This document shows, one piece after another, positions 47,282 to 56,000 of a stretch of DNA of 64,000 nucleotides. A model generated the notes under the pieces. That model had not been told where the DNA came from. It did no database searches and saw only the letters and a program-made list of their open reading frames with translations. Both the position numbers and the translations under genes were made by a program. The stretch's first letter is position 1. The number at the start of each line of letters is the position of its first letter. This DNA is from Candidatus Sodalis pierantonius str. SOPE (lineage in GTDB: Bacteria > Pseudomonadota > Gammaproteobacteria > Enterobacterales > Enterobacteriaceae), in contig NZ_CP006568.1 of NCBI RefSeq assembly GCF_000517405.1, positions 2,046,001-2,110,000 of the forward strand, written 5' to 3'.

Positions 47282-48372
47282 GCGTTATGCTCCCCGGCGG
47301 ACGGCGAACCTGAACCGCCCTGTGCTGCGCCGTTACTCTGGCCCAAGGACTCGCGTTTACGCTTGGCGGCCAGCTGATCTTTGCGTTTCTGGTCAGCGCT
47401 TTCCCAGGCTTCATAGGCATTGACGATACGCGCCACCACCGGGTGGCGCACCACGTCTTCGCTGTGGAAGAAATTGAAGCTGATTTCCTCGACTTCCGCC
47501 AGCACTTCCACCGCGTGACGCAGCCCTGATTTCTGGTTGCGCGGTAAGTCTATCTGCGTGACGTCGCCGGTTATCACCGCTTTGGAATTGAAACCGATGC
47601 GGGTCAGGAACATCTTCATTTGTTCAATGGTGGTGTTCTGGCTCTCGTCAAGAATAATGAAAGCGTCGTTCAGCGTACGCCCGCGCATGTAGGCCAGCGG
47701 CGCGACCTCGATGACATTGCGCTCAATCAGTTTTTCCACCCGCTCGAAACCCAGCATCTCAAACAGCGCGTCGTAAAGCGGGCGCAGATAAGGGTCGACT
47801 TTTTGACTGAGATCGCCGGGCAGGAAACCCAGCTTCTCCCCGGCTTCCACCGCCGGACGGGTCAGGAGAATACGGCGGATCTCTTGCCGCTCCAGCGCAT
47901 CTACCGCCGCCACCACCGCCAGATAGGTTTTACCGGTCCCGGCCGGACCGACGCCGAAAGTAATGTCATGATCGAGAATGTGGGCGATATATTGCGCCTG
48001 GTTCGGGGTACGCGGTTTAATGATGCCGCGTTTGGTTTGTATATTCACCGCGCGGCCATAATCGGGCACGCTATCCGCCGTTTGTTCCAGTACCCGGCTC
48101 TGTTTGATGGCCAGATGGATTTGTTCCGGCTCAATATCGGCAATGATGCCCCGTAGCGGCGCCGTGTCGACGTACAGCGAGGTGAGAATGAACGCGGCGG
48201 CGTCGACGCACAGCGGCTTGCCCACCAGCTTGAAAATATTGTCACGCCGATTGATCTCAATGCCCAACCGGCGCTCAAGTTGCTTGATGTTGTCATCAAA
48301 CGGCCCACAGAGGCTCAATAGACGGTTGTTGTCTGCTGGTTCCAGCATGATTTCTTTGGTTTCGACGTTCAA
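47278..48372 (-). CDS. ybeZ: PhoH-family ATPase YbeZ
   Basis: PhoH-like ATPase that partners YbeY. Walker A GVGPAGTGKTYLAVVAAVDA and Walker B DAFIILDESQNTT are clear, and an N-terminal KH-like part (RRLGIEINRRDNIFKLVG) is present. I chose TTG 48372 (start of LNVETKEIMLEPADNNRLL), which aligns with the E. coli start; the in-frame ATG at 48438 adds a non-homologous 22 residues. About 364 residues, with a Lys/Arg-rich tail. Intact. Confidence 0.93.
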   Translation of the reverse strand: MNVETKEIMLEPADNNRLLSLCGPFDDNIKQLERRLGIEINRRDNIFKLVGKPLCVDAAAFILTSLYVDTAPLRGIIADIEPEQIHLAIKQSRVLEQTADSVPDYGRAVNIQTKRGIIKPRTPNQAQYIAHILDHDITFGVGPAGTGKTYLAVVAAVDALERQEIRRILLTRPAVEAGEKLGFLPGDLSQKVDPYLRPLYDALFEMLGFERVEKLIERNVIEVAPLAYMRGRTLNDAFIILDESQNTTIEQMKMFLTRIGFNSKAVITGDVTQIDLPRNQKSGLRHAVEVLAEVEEISFNFFHSEDVVRHPVVARIVNAYEAWESADQKRKDQLAAKRKRESLGQSNGAAQGGSGSPSAGEHNA

Positions 48373-48577
48373 ATCTTTCCTCTCGGCACAAAAGCCATTA
48401 CAGGGTGAACCACAGGCCGGGAGCCGGGGGGTCGGCACCGGGGCACATGGCTAATAAATGAAGCATCCCCGCCCATGCGTCAAGGGCAAAGACCATTATA
48501 TGTATATTGGGGCACAATTAGTGCAATGCAACCAGGGCAATGGCGAGCCGCCCCGGCGTGATGGCGGGCAGGGGGGC

Positions 48578-50002
48578 TCACGGCTGGTAAATGCCCACGC
48601 CCATTTCGTTCTCTTTACGGGTGCGGGCAATGACCGACGCCGGGCTTTCATGGCTGCGCAATGCCATTTGATCTTCGGTGCGCAACAGCACGCCGCGCAG
48701 CGAATTGGGATAGACATCCACAATTTCCACATCGACGAATTTGCCTATCATGGACGGCGCGCCCTCAAAATTGACGACCCGATTGTTCTCGGTGCGTCCG
48801 GACAGTTCCATCACATTTTTGCGCGATGTGCCTTCCACGAGGATACGCTGCACCGTGCCCTGCATGCGGCGGCTGAACTGCATGGCTTGTTGCGTGATGC
48901 GTTCCTGCAAAATATGCAGCCGCTGCTTCTTTTCTTCTTCGCTGACGTCGTCCACCATATCGGCGGTGGGCGTACCGGGACGGGCGGAGTATATAAAACT
49001 GAAGCTCATGTCGAAATTCACGTCGGCGATAAGCTTCATCGTTTGCTCAAAATCATGCTGGGTTTCGCCCGGGAAGCCGATGATGAAGTCCGAGCTGATC
49101 TGGATATCCGGGCGCGCCTGGCGCAGCCGGCGGATGATTGATTTATATTCCAGCGCGGTATGGGCGCGTTTCATCATGGTCAGAATGCGATCGGAGCCGC
49201 TTTGCACCGGCAGATGCACGAAGCTGACCAGCTCCGGGGTATCGCGGTAGACATCGATAATATCGTCGGTGAACTCGATGGGATGACTGGTGATATACCG
49301 GATACGGTCGATTCCGTCGATGGCCGCCACCAGCCGCAGCAGTTCGGCGAAGGTGCAGATACCGCCGTCATAGCTGGCGCCGCGATAGGCGTTGACGTTT
49401 TGCCCCAGCAGGTTGACTTCGCGCACGCCCTGATCCGCCAACTGGGCAATCTCGAACAGAATATCGTCGCACGGACGGCTCACTTCCTCGCCGCGGGTGT
49501 AGGGTACGACGCAGAAACTGCAGTATTTGTTGCAGCCTTCCATGATCGAGACAAAGGCGGTCGGCCCTTCCGCGCGCGGCTCCGGCAGCCGGTCAAATTT
49601 TTCAATTTCCGGGAAGCTGATATCCACCACCGGGCTGCGGGTGCCGTTGACGTGATTAATCATTTCCGGCAGGCGATGCAGGGTCTGCGGCCCGAAAATG
49701 ATATCCACATAGTTGGCCCGTTCGCGGATATGGGCGCCTTCCTGAGACGCCACGCAGCCGCCAACGCCGATAATCAAATCCGGCCGGGCTTCCTTCAGCA
49801 TCCGCCAGCGGCCCAGCTGATGAAATACCTTCTCCTGCGCTTTTTCCCGGATGGAGCAGGTATTGAGCAGCAGGACATCCGCCTCTTCGGGATTGTCCGT
49901 CAACTGGTAGCCTTGGGTGCTGTCCAGTAAGTCGGCCATCTTGGATGAATCGTATTCATTCATCTGACAGCCCCAGGTTTTGATATGGAGTTTTTTGGTC
50001 AT
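48578..50002 (-). CDS. miaB: tRNA-2-methylthio-N6-dimethylallyladenosine synthase
   Basis: Radical-SAM methylthiotransferase acting on A37 of tRNAs. Of the two Fe-S clusters, the auxiliary one uses cysteines in KTWGCQMNEYD, LLNTCSIREKA and VGGCVASQEG, and the SAM cluster is CNKYCSFCVVPYTRG. A C-terminal TRAM domain follows (VEGTSRKNVMELSGRTENNR). 474 residues from ATG 50002; upstream extension to 50122 is non-homologous. Intact. Confidence 0.96.
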   Translation of the reverse strand: MTKKLHIKTWGCQMNEYDSSKMADLLDSTQGYQLTDNPEEADVLLLNTCSIREKAQEKVFHQLGRWRMLKEARPDLIIGVGGCVASQEGAHIRERANYVDIIFGPQTLHRLPEMINHVNGTRSPVVDISFPEIEKFDRLPEPRAEGPTAFVSIMEGCNKYCSFCVVPYTRGEEVSRPCDDILFEIAQLADQGVREVNLLGQNVNAYRGASYDGGICTFAELLRLVAAIDGIDRIRYITSHPIEFTDDIIDVYRDTPELVSFVHLPVQSGSDRILTMMKRAHTALEYKSIIRRLRQARPDIQISSDFIIGFPGETQHDFEQTMKLIADVNFDMSFSFIYSARPGTPTADMVDDVSEEEKKQRLHILQERITQQAMQFSRRMQGTVQRILVEGTSRKNVMELSGRTENNRVVNFEGAPSMIGKFVDVEIVDVYPNSLRGVLLRTEDQMALRSHESPASVIARTRKENEMGVGIYQP

Positions 50003-50166
50003 CAGCTTGCTATTACTCAATGCAGTATTAAAAAGCCCGCAGGCTTGCGCAGGGCGCGTATTGTAATCCTTTGCCGGTGTTGTGACCAGTCTAGCGCGCA
50101 CGACGCCGCTATGAAGGGCCAATTTTGCGGTACACTACCGGAATCTGAAAAATAATAGCGTAGGCA

Positions 50167-51357
50167 TTGGCCGAAATGAAGACGAGCGAAGCGTGCTATG
50201 ACGTAGTGGTGGCCGGCGGCGGCATGGTGGGGGGGGCGCTGGCGCTGGCGCTGGCCCAGGCGGGATTTCGGGTGCTGGTTGTCGACCCGGCGTTGCCAAC
50301 GTCCGTGGCCGACGACGCGCCGCCGGATTTACGGGTGTCAGCCATCAGTTGCGCCTCTGTGGCGCTGCTGCGTCGCATCCAGGCCTGGCAGCGCATCGAC
50401 GACCGTTTTTGTGTACCGTACCGCCGCCTGGAAACCTGGGAGTGGCCGTCCTCGAGAGTGGCGTTCGATGCCGCCTCCCTGAGCCTGCCGGAGCTGGGTT
50501 TTATGGTGGAGAACCGCCGGCTGCAGCAGGCGTTGTGGCAGGGATTCGCCGATTGCGGCCCGTTGACGCTGCGTTGCACGGCCTCGCTCGACGCCATGGT
50601 CCATGAGGGCGGCCGCTGGCGGCTGACGCTGAGTGGCGGCAGTACCGTCACGAGCCGGGTCGTGGTCGGGGCCGACGGCGCGCAATCCTGGGTGCGGCGG
50701 CAGGCGGGCATCGCGGTCAGCGGCTGGCAGTACCGACAATCCTGCCTGCTGCTCAGCGTGGAAACCGAGGGCGAGCAACAGGACGTGACCTGGCAGGCGT
50801 TCCATCCCTCCGGTCCGCGGGCGTTTTTACCGCTCTACGGCCGGTGGGCGTCGCTGGTATGGTATGACGGCTCGGCGCGTATCCGCCAACTGGAGAAACT
50901 CTCGCTGCCGGCGCTGGCGCGGGAAGTGCAGGCGGCCTTCCCCGCGCGGCTCGGCGTGTTCACCCTGCATGGCGCGGCATCGTTTCCCCTGACGCGTCAG
51001 CATGCCCGCGACTACGTCAAGCCGGGGCTGGCGCTGGTTGGCGATGCCGCGCATACCATTAATCCGCTGGCGGGGCAGGGGGCCAATCTCGGCTTTCGCG
51101 ATGCCGAGGCGTTGGCGGAGGTGTTGATCGAGGCTCGCCGTCGTGATGAACCCTGGGATACGCTGGCGGTATTGCAACGTTACCAGCGCCGCCGGCGCGG
51201 CGATAACCTGCTGATGCAGGCGGGAATGGATGCGTTCTATACGGCGTTCAGCAACGATCTGCCGCCGCTGATGCTGGCGCGCAACCTCGGCCTGATGCTG
51301 GCTGAGCACGCCGGCGGCATTAAGCAGCGGGTGTTGCGCTACGCGTTGGGTCTGTGA
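50167..51357 (+). CDS. ubiF: Ubiquinone-biosynthesis FAD hydroxylase UbiF
   Basis: Hydroxylates demethoxyubiquinol in ubiquinone synthesis. 393-396 residues with the FAD motifs: VVAGGGMVGGALALALAQAG (dinucleotide fold), VVGADGAQSWVRRQ (DG motif) and LALVGDAAHTINPLAGQGAN (GD motif). The start is TTG 50167 or ATG 50176; the ATG gives the more usual length. Divergent from miaB as in E. coli. Intact. Confidence 0.93.
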   Translation: MAEMKTSEACYDVVVAGGGMVGGALALALAQAGFRVLVVDPALPTSVADDAPPDLRVSAISCASVALLRRIQAWQRIDDRFCVPYRRLETWEWPSSRVAFDAASLSLPELGFMVENRRLQQALWQGFADCGPLTLRCTASLDAMVHEGGRWRLTLSGGSTVTSRVVVGADGAQSWVRRQAGIAVSGWQYRQSCLLLSVETEGEQQDVTWQAFHPSGPRAFLPLYGRWASLVWYDGSARIRQLEKLSLPALAREVQAAFPARLGVFTLHGAASFPLTRQHARDYVKPGLALVGDAAHTINPLAGQGANLGFRDAEALAEVLIEARRRDEPWDTLAVLQRYQRRRRGDNLLMQAGMDAFYTAFSNDLPPLMLARNLGLMLAEHAGGIKQRVLRYALGL

Positions 51358-51658
51358 ACCCCTGTCAGGAGTGACGCCCGGCGGTGTCGGCCGCCGGCAT
51401 TGGGGAGCGGCTATCCCGCGCAAGCGCCTGGACGGTATGCCGTGCGGCCGCGACTTTTGTCTTTGGTAAACGACAATGCTCGCCTCACACACTGAAAAAC
51501 CTTTCATCATTCTGCAAAAACACAATCTTGTGAGAATGCTGTCTGTAAGTAACAGCATTGCAACGGGTGTGCGAGCTGGCGACTCTCCCCACGGCATAGC
51601 TCAGTTTGAGCGCCTAAATGGAGTCAAAACGAAGGGGATAATGCCTATGACCAATTTG
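51358..51658. other. Intergenic stretch after ubiF, no gene seen
   Basis: In E. coli a Gln/Met/Leu tRNA cluster follows ubiF. No cloverleaf or tRNA 3'-end motif is visible in these 300 bp before IS256 copy 4. The only structured piece is a weak hairpin near 51537-51560 (aatgctgtctgtaagtaacagcatt). Confidence 0.5.
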
Positions 51659-52973
51659 GACCCTGTACACGATTCTGTGTAAATGCCTTTTCTCAGAAGT
51701 GACCGTCCAGGCGGTCACCGAACTCGATAATAAAGCGGCTCATTGCCATGCGCCAGTCCCTCAAAGGCATTGTCCATTTCTGTGAGGCCGCCTGTATCGC
51801 CAGCCACACCACCTTTTTCACTGCGTCGTCGGTCGGGAACACCTTGCGCTTTTTGATGGCATGCCGGATCACGCTGTTTAACGACTCGATGGCGTTGGTC
51901 GTGTAGATCACCTTGCGGATGTCCGTTGGGTAGGCAAAGAACGTGGCCAGATTGGCCCAGTTTGCCTGCCAGCTTCGACTTATTTGCGGGTAGCGGATGT
52001 CCCAGGCACTGGAGAACGCTTCCAGCGCCTGCAAGCCGGCTTCTTCCGTAGGGGCCTGATAGATAGCTTTCAGGTCGCGGGTGACGGCCTTGTAGTCCTT
52101 CCAGGAGACGAACCGCAGGCTGTTGCGCACCATATGCACGATACACAGCTGGAGCCGCGCCTCCGGATACACCGCGTTAATAGCGTCAGGGAAACCTTTC
52201 AGCCCGTCTACGCAGGCGATAAGGATATCGTTCAGGCCGCGGTTTTTCAGCTCTGTCAGCACGTTCAGCCAGAACTTTGCGCCTTCATTTTCGGCCAGCC
52301 ACATACCTAGCAACTCTTTCTGGTCTTCGATGTTGATGCCCAGCGCCAGGAACACAGATTTGTTGATGATGCAGCTGTCCTGCCGGACTTTTAGAACGAT
52401 ACAGTCAAGATAAACAATGGGATAGACTGCATCCAGAGGCCGGTTTTGCCATTCGACAACCTGCTCCATGACCGCATCGGTGACCTTTGAGACCAGCGCC
52501 GGCGAGACATCGGCGTCATACAGCTCTTTGAACGCGGCGGCGATCTCGCGGGTGGTCATCCCTTTGGCGTACAACGATAAAATCTGGTTATCCATCCCGG
52601 TAATCCGGGTCTGGTTCTTCTTCACCAGTTGCGGTTCAAAGGAACCGTCACGATCGCGCGGAGTACGCAGCGCCAGCGGGCCATCGCCAGTGGTAACGGT
52701 TTTTGTGGAATAGCCGTTGCGGGCGTTGGTCCCCGGTTTAGGCTGATTTTTATCGTAGCCGAGGTGATGGGTCATTTCGGCATTGAGAGCTGCTTCGACG
52801 CTGATTTTTTTCAGCAGCCGATCGAAGTAACTGAGATCTTCAGGGGTTTTGAGATTTTTGGCCAGTTCGTTAGCCAGAGCCTGCAACTGTTTTTCGTCCA
52901 TAAATTAACCTGTTTTTGATGTTGGATTGAACATATCAAAATCAGGCAAATACACAAATTTCTAAACAGGCTC
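51659..52973 (-). mobile_element. IS256-family element, copy 4 (1315 bp), no target duplication
   Basis: Complete ends, but the flanks ccaatttg and tactcttg do not match. The left side is the ubiF downstream region and the right side looks like phage-type sequence. It is probably a recombination junction joining two unrelated loci. Confidence 0.93.
51693..52901 (-). CDS. IS256-family transposase, copy 4 (402 aa)
   Basis: Full-length frame. It differs from copy 3 at QDSCIINK (Arg to Cys) and NIEDQKE (Gly to Asp), and the three catalytic residues are retained. Potentially active. Confidence 0.95.
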   Translation of the reverse strand: MDEKQLQALANELAKNLKTPEDLSYFDRLLKKISVEAALNAEMTHHLGYDKNQPKPGTNARNGYSTKTVTTGDGPLALRTPRDRDGSFEPQLVKKNQTRITGMDNQILSLYAKGMTTREIAAAFKELYDADVSPALVSKVTDAVMEQVVEWQNRPLDAVYPIVYLDCIVLKVRQDSCIINKSVFLALGINIEDQKELLGMWLAENEGAKFWLNVLTELKNRGLNDILIACVDGLKGFPDAINAVYPEARLQLCIVHMVRNSLRFVSWKDYKAVTRDLKAIYQAPTEEAGLQALEAFSSAWDIRYPQISRSWQANWANLATFFAYPTDIRKVIYTTNAIESLNSVIRHAIKKRKVFPTDDAVKKVVWLAIQAASQKWTMPLRDWRMAMSRFIIEFGDRLDGHF

Positions 52974-53368
52974 TACTCTTGAGGAATTCTATAGCCCGGC
53001 GCTTTCCTGCCTTTTTAATCCAGCCAGAAATCGGGCGACTATTTTCTCTTGGTCTTGATAAAAAACATATGGAAAAACTTTCCATTACTGAGCGTGCCGT
53101 GTCTGGTTTGGTCGGCGGTGTGCCGAATTAGTTAACGCCGTTAATTCGCGTTGAAATAATCTTTCATGCTCCATTGAGCTTGCATTTTTTTATGATGCAC
53201 ACATTCTCTTTCCAACACCCCCGAGGCGCTGCATCTGGTAAAGTTGGTCGATGTAGCAGATCGCTTGCGCCTTGCCATCAAACAAGCCGAACGACTGATC
53301 ACCGCAGAACACTTCATAACGCGCGACGCGGTGCGCGGCGATTTTGGGGCGGTAGTGAATGACAAACC
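52974..53368. other. Remnants between two IS256 copies, unrecognised
   Basis: Two partial readings on the plus strand. One runs from 52974 (LEEFYSPALSCLFNPARN) and ends in TAG near 53130. The other (VDVADRLRLAIKQAERLITA, DAVRGDFGAVVND) runs into IS256 copy 5 and would resume after it for a few codons (KNPL, stop) near 54700. I do not recognise either. Given the P2-like genes beyond, they are probably phage fragments. Confidence 0.35.
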
Positions 53369-54683
53369 GAGCCTGTTTAGAAATTTGTGTATTTGCCTGA
53401 TTTTGATATGTTCAATCCAACATCAAAAACAGGTTAATTTATGGACGAAAAACAGTTGCAGGCTCTGGCTAACAAACTAGCCAAAAATCTCAAAACCCCT
53501 GAAGATCTCAGTCACTTCGATCGGCTGCTGAAAAAAATCAGCGTCGAAGCAGCTCTCAATGCCGAAATGACCCATCACCTCGGCTACGATAAAAATCAGC
53601 CTAAACCGGGGACCAACGCCCGCAACGGCTATTCCACAAAAACCGTTACCACTGGCGATGGCCCGCTGGTGCTGCGTACTCCGCGCGATCGTGACGGTTC
53701 CTTTGAACCGCAACTGGTGAAGAAGAACCAGACCCGGATTACCGGGATGGATAACCAGATTTTATCGTTGTACGCCAAAGGGATGACCACCCGCGAGATC
53801 GCCGCCGCGTTCAAAGAGCTGTATGACGCCGATGTCTCGCCGGCGCTGGTCTCAAAGGTCACCGATGCGGTCATGGAGCAGGTTGTCGAATGGCAAAACC
53901 GGCCTCTGGATGCAGTCTATCCCATTGTTTATCTTGACTGTATCGTTCTAAAAGTCCGGCAGGACAGCCGCATCATCAACAAATCTGTGTTCCTGGCGCT
54001 AGGCATCAACATCGAAGGCCAGAAAGAGTTGCTAGGTATGTGGCTGGCCGAAAATGAAGGCGCAAAGTTCTGGCTGAACGTGCTGACAGAGCTGAAAAAC
54101 CGCGGCCTGAACGATATCCTTATCGCCTGCGTAGACGGGCTGAAAGGTTTCCCTGACGCTATTAACGCGGTGTATCCGGAGGCGCGGCTCCAGCTGTGTA
54201 TCGTGCATATGGTGCGCAACAGCCTGCGGTTCGTCTCCTGGAAGGACTACAAGGCCGTCACCCGCGACCTGAAAGCTATCTATCAGGCCCCTACGGAAGA
54301 AGCCGGCTTGCAGGCGCTGGAAGCGTTCTCCAGTGCCTGGGACATCCGCTACCCGCAAATAAGTCGAAGCTGGCAGGCAAACTGGGCCAATCTGGCCACG
54401 TTCTTTGCCTACCCAACGGACATCCGCAAGGTGATCTACACCGACCAACGCCATCGAGTCGTTAAACAGCGTGATCCGGCATGCCATCAAAAAGCGCAAG
54501 GTGTTCCCGACCGACGACGCAGTGAAAAAGGTGGTGTGGCTGGCGATACAGGCGGCCTCACAGAAATGGACAATGCCTTTAGGGACTGGCGCATGGCAAT
54601 GAGCCGCTTTATTATCGAGTTCGGTGACCGCCTGGACGATCACTTCTGAGAAAAGGCATTTACACAGAATCGTGTACAGGGTC
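53369..54683 (+). mobile_element. IS256-family element, copy 5 (1315 bp)
   Basis: Complete ends (gagcctgtttag at 53369, cagggtc at 54683). The flanks gacaaacc and gacaaaaa agree at six of eight positions, so the 8-bp duplication is probably present but mutated. It splits the small unrecognised reading at ...AVVND. Confidence 0.9.
53441..54649 (+). pseudogene. IS256 transposase, copy 5, with compensating frameshifts
   Basis: The ORF is 402 codons long like the intact copies, but a one-base insertion near 54442 (acaccgacc) and a one-base loss near 54581 (cctttaggg) leave about 46 codons in a wrong frame. That stretch replaces TTNAIESLN, so the catalytic Glu is missing. An automatic annotation would call this intact; it should be inactive. 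Also Ala to Val at PLVLRTP. Confidence 0.9.
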
Positions 54684-54795
54684 GACAAAAACCCCTTATA
54701 GCAATGCATGTAGCGATTTTTTCTGATTAACGTTTGCATCATGCTCTGGTGTCCGTCCGTTTCCTATGCCGTTCCACTGAGTCTTCTGGCGCTGC

Positions 54796-55068
54796 TTATG
54801 CGGCAACCTGCCATACTTGCGGCTCCGGCAGATGACCGGTGTAAAACTGTCTGATAATGCGGTCTATCTGCGCGGCGCTGTCGATATCTCCGGCGGCCCA
54901 GGCATCGTCTAATGCATCCTCCAGACCAATACTTAGCCAGTAAGCGTAATCGTCGTCTAACTACTGTTGCAACTCGGGCGGCGTGGCTGTCGCAGCGCGG
55001 AGGTTCGCCCGCTTGGTGTGATATTCCTGCACGAGTTCGTTTATCAATGTGGCGTAGGCCGGTTGCAT
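54796..55068 (-). pseudogene. Small P2-like phage early protein with an in-frame amber stop
   Basis: An aggag site precedes ATG 55068 and the frame reads MQPAYATLINELVQEYHTKR, then TAG after PPELQQ, then continues as LDDDYAYWLSIGLEDALDD and FYTGHLPEPQVWQVAA to TAA at 54796, about 90 codons in all. The smooth continuation across the stop supports a recent nonsense mutation. Acidic protein of unknown role in the cox-proximal early operon. Confidence 0.65.
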
Positions 55069-55078
55069 TGGCTTTCTC

Positions 55079-55249
55079 CTACAAACGTTGGCGGGCGTAG
55101 CGCTCAACGGCTGCCTTGCGGGCTTGATAGGCTTTGCGCATGTCGTCGGCGCGTTTCTGCTGGATATGTTCTATCAGCCTGCTGAAAAGCACATAGAGCA
55201 TGAAGCAGGGAAAGGGAAGAATGCCCAAAATGAAGATGATGTCTTTCAT
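55079..55249 (-). CDS. Small membrane protein of the P2-like early region
   Basis: Fifty-six residues from MKDIIFILGILPFPCFMLYV: one N-terminal membrane helix, then a basic helix (RLIEHIQQKRADDMRKAYQA). The start at 55249 is preferred to 55270. It lies 11 bp before the amber-containing gene and 29 bp after the cox-like gene. Function unknown. Confidence 0.55.
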   Translation of the reverse strand: MKDIIFILGILPFPCFMLYVLFSRLIEHIQQKRADDMRKAYQARKAAVERYARQRL

Positions 55250-55277
55250 ACAAAACCTTGCATGACGCATTTACCTT

Positions 55278-55547
55278 TCACCTGCCCATCCTCTCGACGT
55301 AGCGCTCAGCATTACGTTTAGCATTCAAATAAATAGCGTAAAGATTTACGCGCCGCTTGGCTCCAGGTCTAGTTTGGAGAATGGGAAGGTCACCAACATC
55401 CGCCTGAGTACGAACTATTTGCTTATTTTTCCCGATGCGTCTCGCATAGTAGGAGATTGACTCCTCCAAAATTTCACCATAGGGGTCGTCAGATGGGAGA
55501 TCCTCCACCCTCACATGCATAAGCTTTTTTTGTCGGTTTTTACCCAT
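55278..55547 (-). CDS. Cox-like phage excisionase/regulator
   Basis: About 89 residues from MGKNRQKKLMHVRVEDLPSD. The middle ESISYYARRIGKNKQIVRTQ and the following GDLPILQTRPGAKRR resemble the small HTH of P2 Cox proteins, which both repress the lysogenic promoter and direct excision. It is the first gene divergent from the repressor, where P2 has cox. Family assignment is by position plus weak similarity. Confidence 0.6.
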   Translation of the reverse strand: MGKNRQKKLMHVRVEDLPSDDPYGEILEESISYYARRIGKNKQIVRTQADVGDLPILQTRPGAKRRVNLYAIYLNAKRNAERYVERMGR

Positions 55548-55588
55548 AGTGATACCCTTTAAATTCACGCAGTTTAACGTTACTAAAT

Positions 55589-55604
55589 GTCACCCATGGG
55601 TGAC
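55589..55604. promoter_or_regulatory. Operator palindrome between repressor and cox-like gene
   Basis: gtcacccatgggtgac is a perfect 16-bp palindrome in the 60-bp divergent gap. It is the likely operator for the repressor at 55628, placed to control the early promoter reading left. Confidence 0.7.
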
Positions 55605-55627
55605 CTAACGCAGAGGATAGGATCCTT

Positions 55628-55936
55628 ATGGTGACCTTGTCAATGGCGCATGCAAAAAAACTTAAAGTAATAAGACAAGCTGAGGGCATGACGCAAAGCG
55701 AATTTGCTGAAGCTCTGGGGATTGGCCTAGGAACAATCAAAAACTATGAATCAGGCATAAAAGGTGTTGGTGCATTGATTTTAGATAAAGTGACAAATCA
55801 TCCACGATTTACTAAATACACGCTGTGGTTAATGACGGGAAACATAGCTCCGGAATCGGGGCAAGTTGACCCGGCTCTCTCCCCTGATGGGCACGTAAGC
55901 ACATCCAGATCCCAAAAACTTCAAGAGGCTGGTTAA
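55628..55936 (+). CDS. P2-like phage immunity repressor (C-type)
   Basis: 102-residue HTH protein. The XRE-type HTH is KLKVIRQAEGMTQSEFAEAL followed by GIGLGTIKNYESG. The C-terminal half (RFTKYTLWLMTGNIAPESGQ) matches the short dimerising tail of P2-type repressors. ATG 55628 follows a ggat site; ATG 55643 is an alternative. It lies between the operator palindrome and int, as in P2. Confidence 0.85.
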   Translation: MVTLSMAHAKKLKVIRQAEGMTQSEFAEALGIGLGTIKNYESGIKGVGALILDKVTNHPRFTKYTLWLMTGNIAPESGQVDPALSPDGHVSTSRSQKLQEAG

Positions 55937-56000
55937 TTGCTTGCCGGCTCAAAAAATCTTGGGGTAAAGGTGGAATGGTGACGTTAGGAGATCTTGTGCA

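Noticed and set aside
51358..51658. Expected tRNA cluster after ubiF
   Set aside because: No cloverleaf, anticodon arm or CCA-proximal motif is visible; the E. coli cluster is absent at this place.
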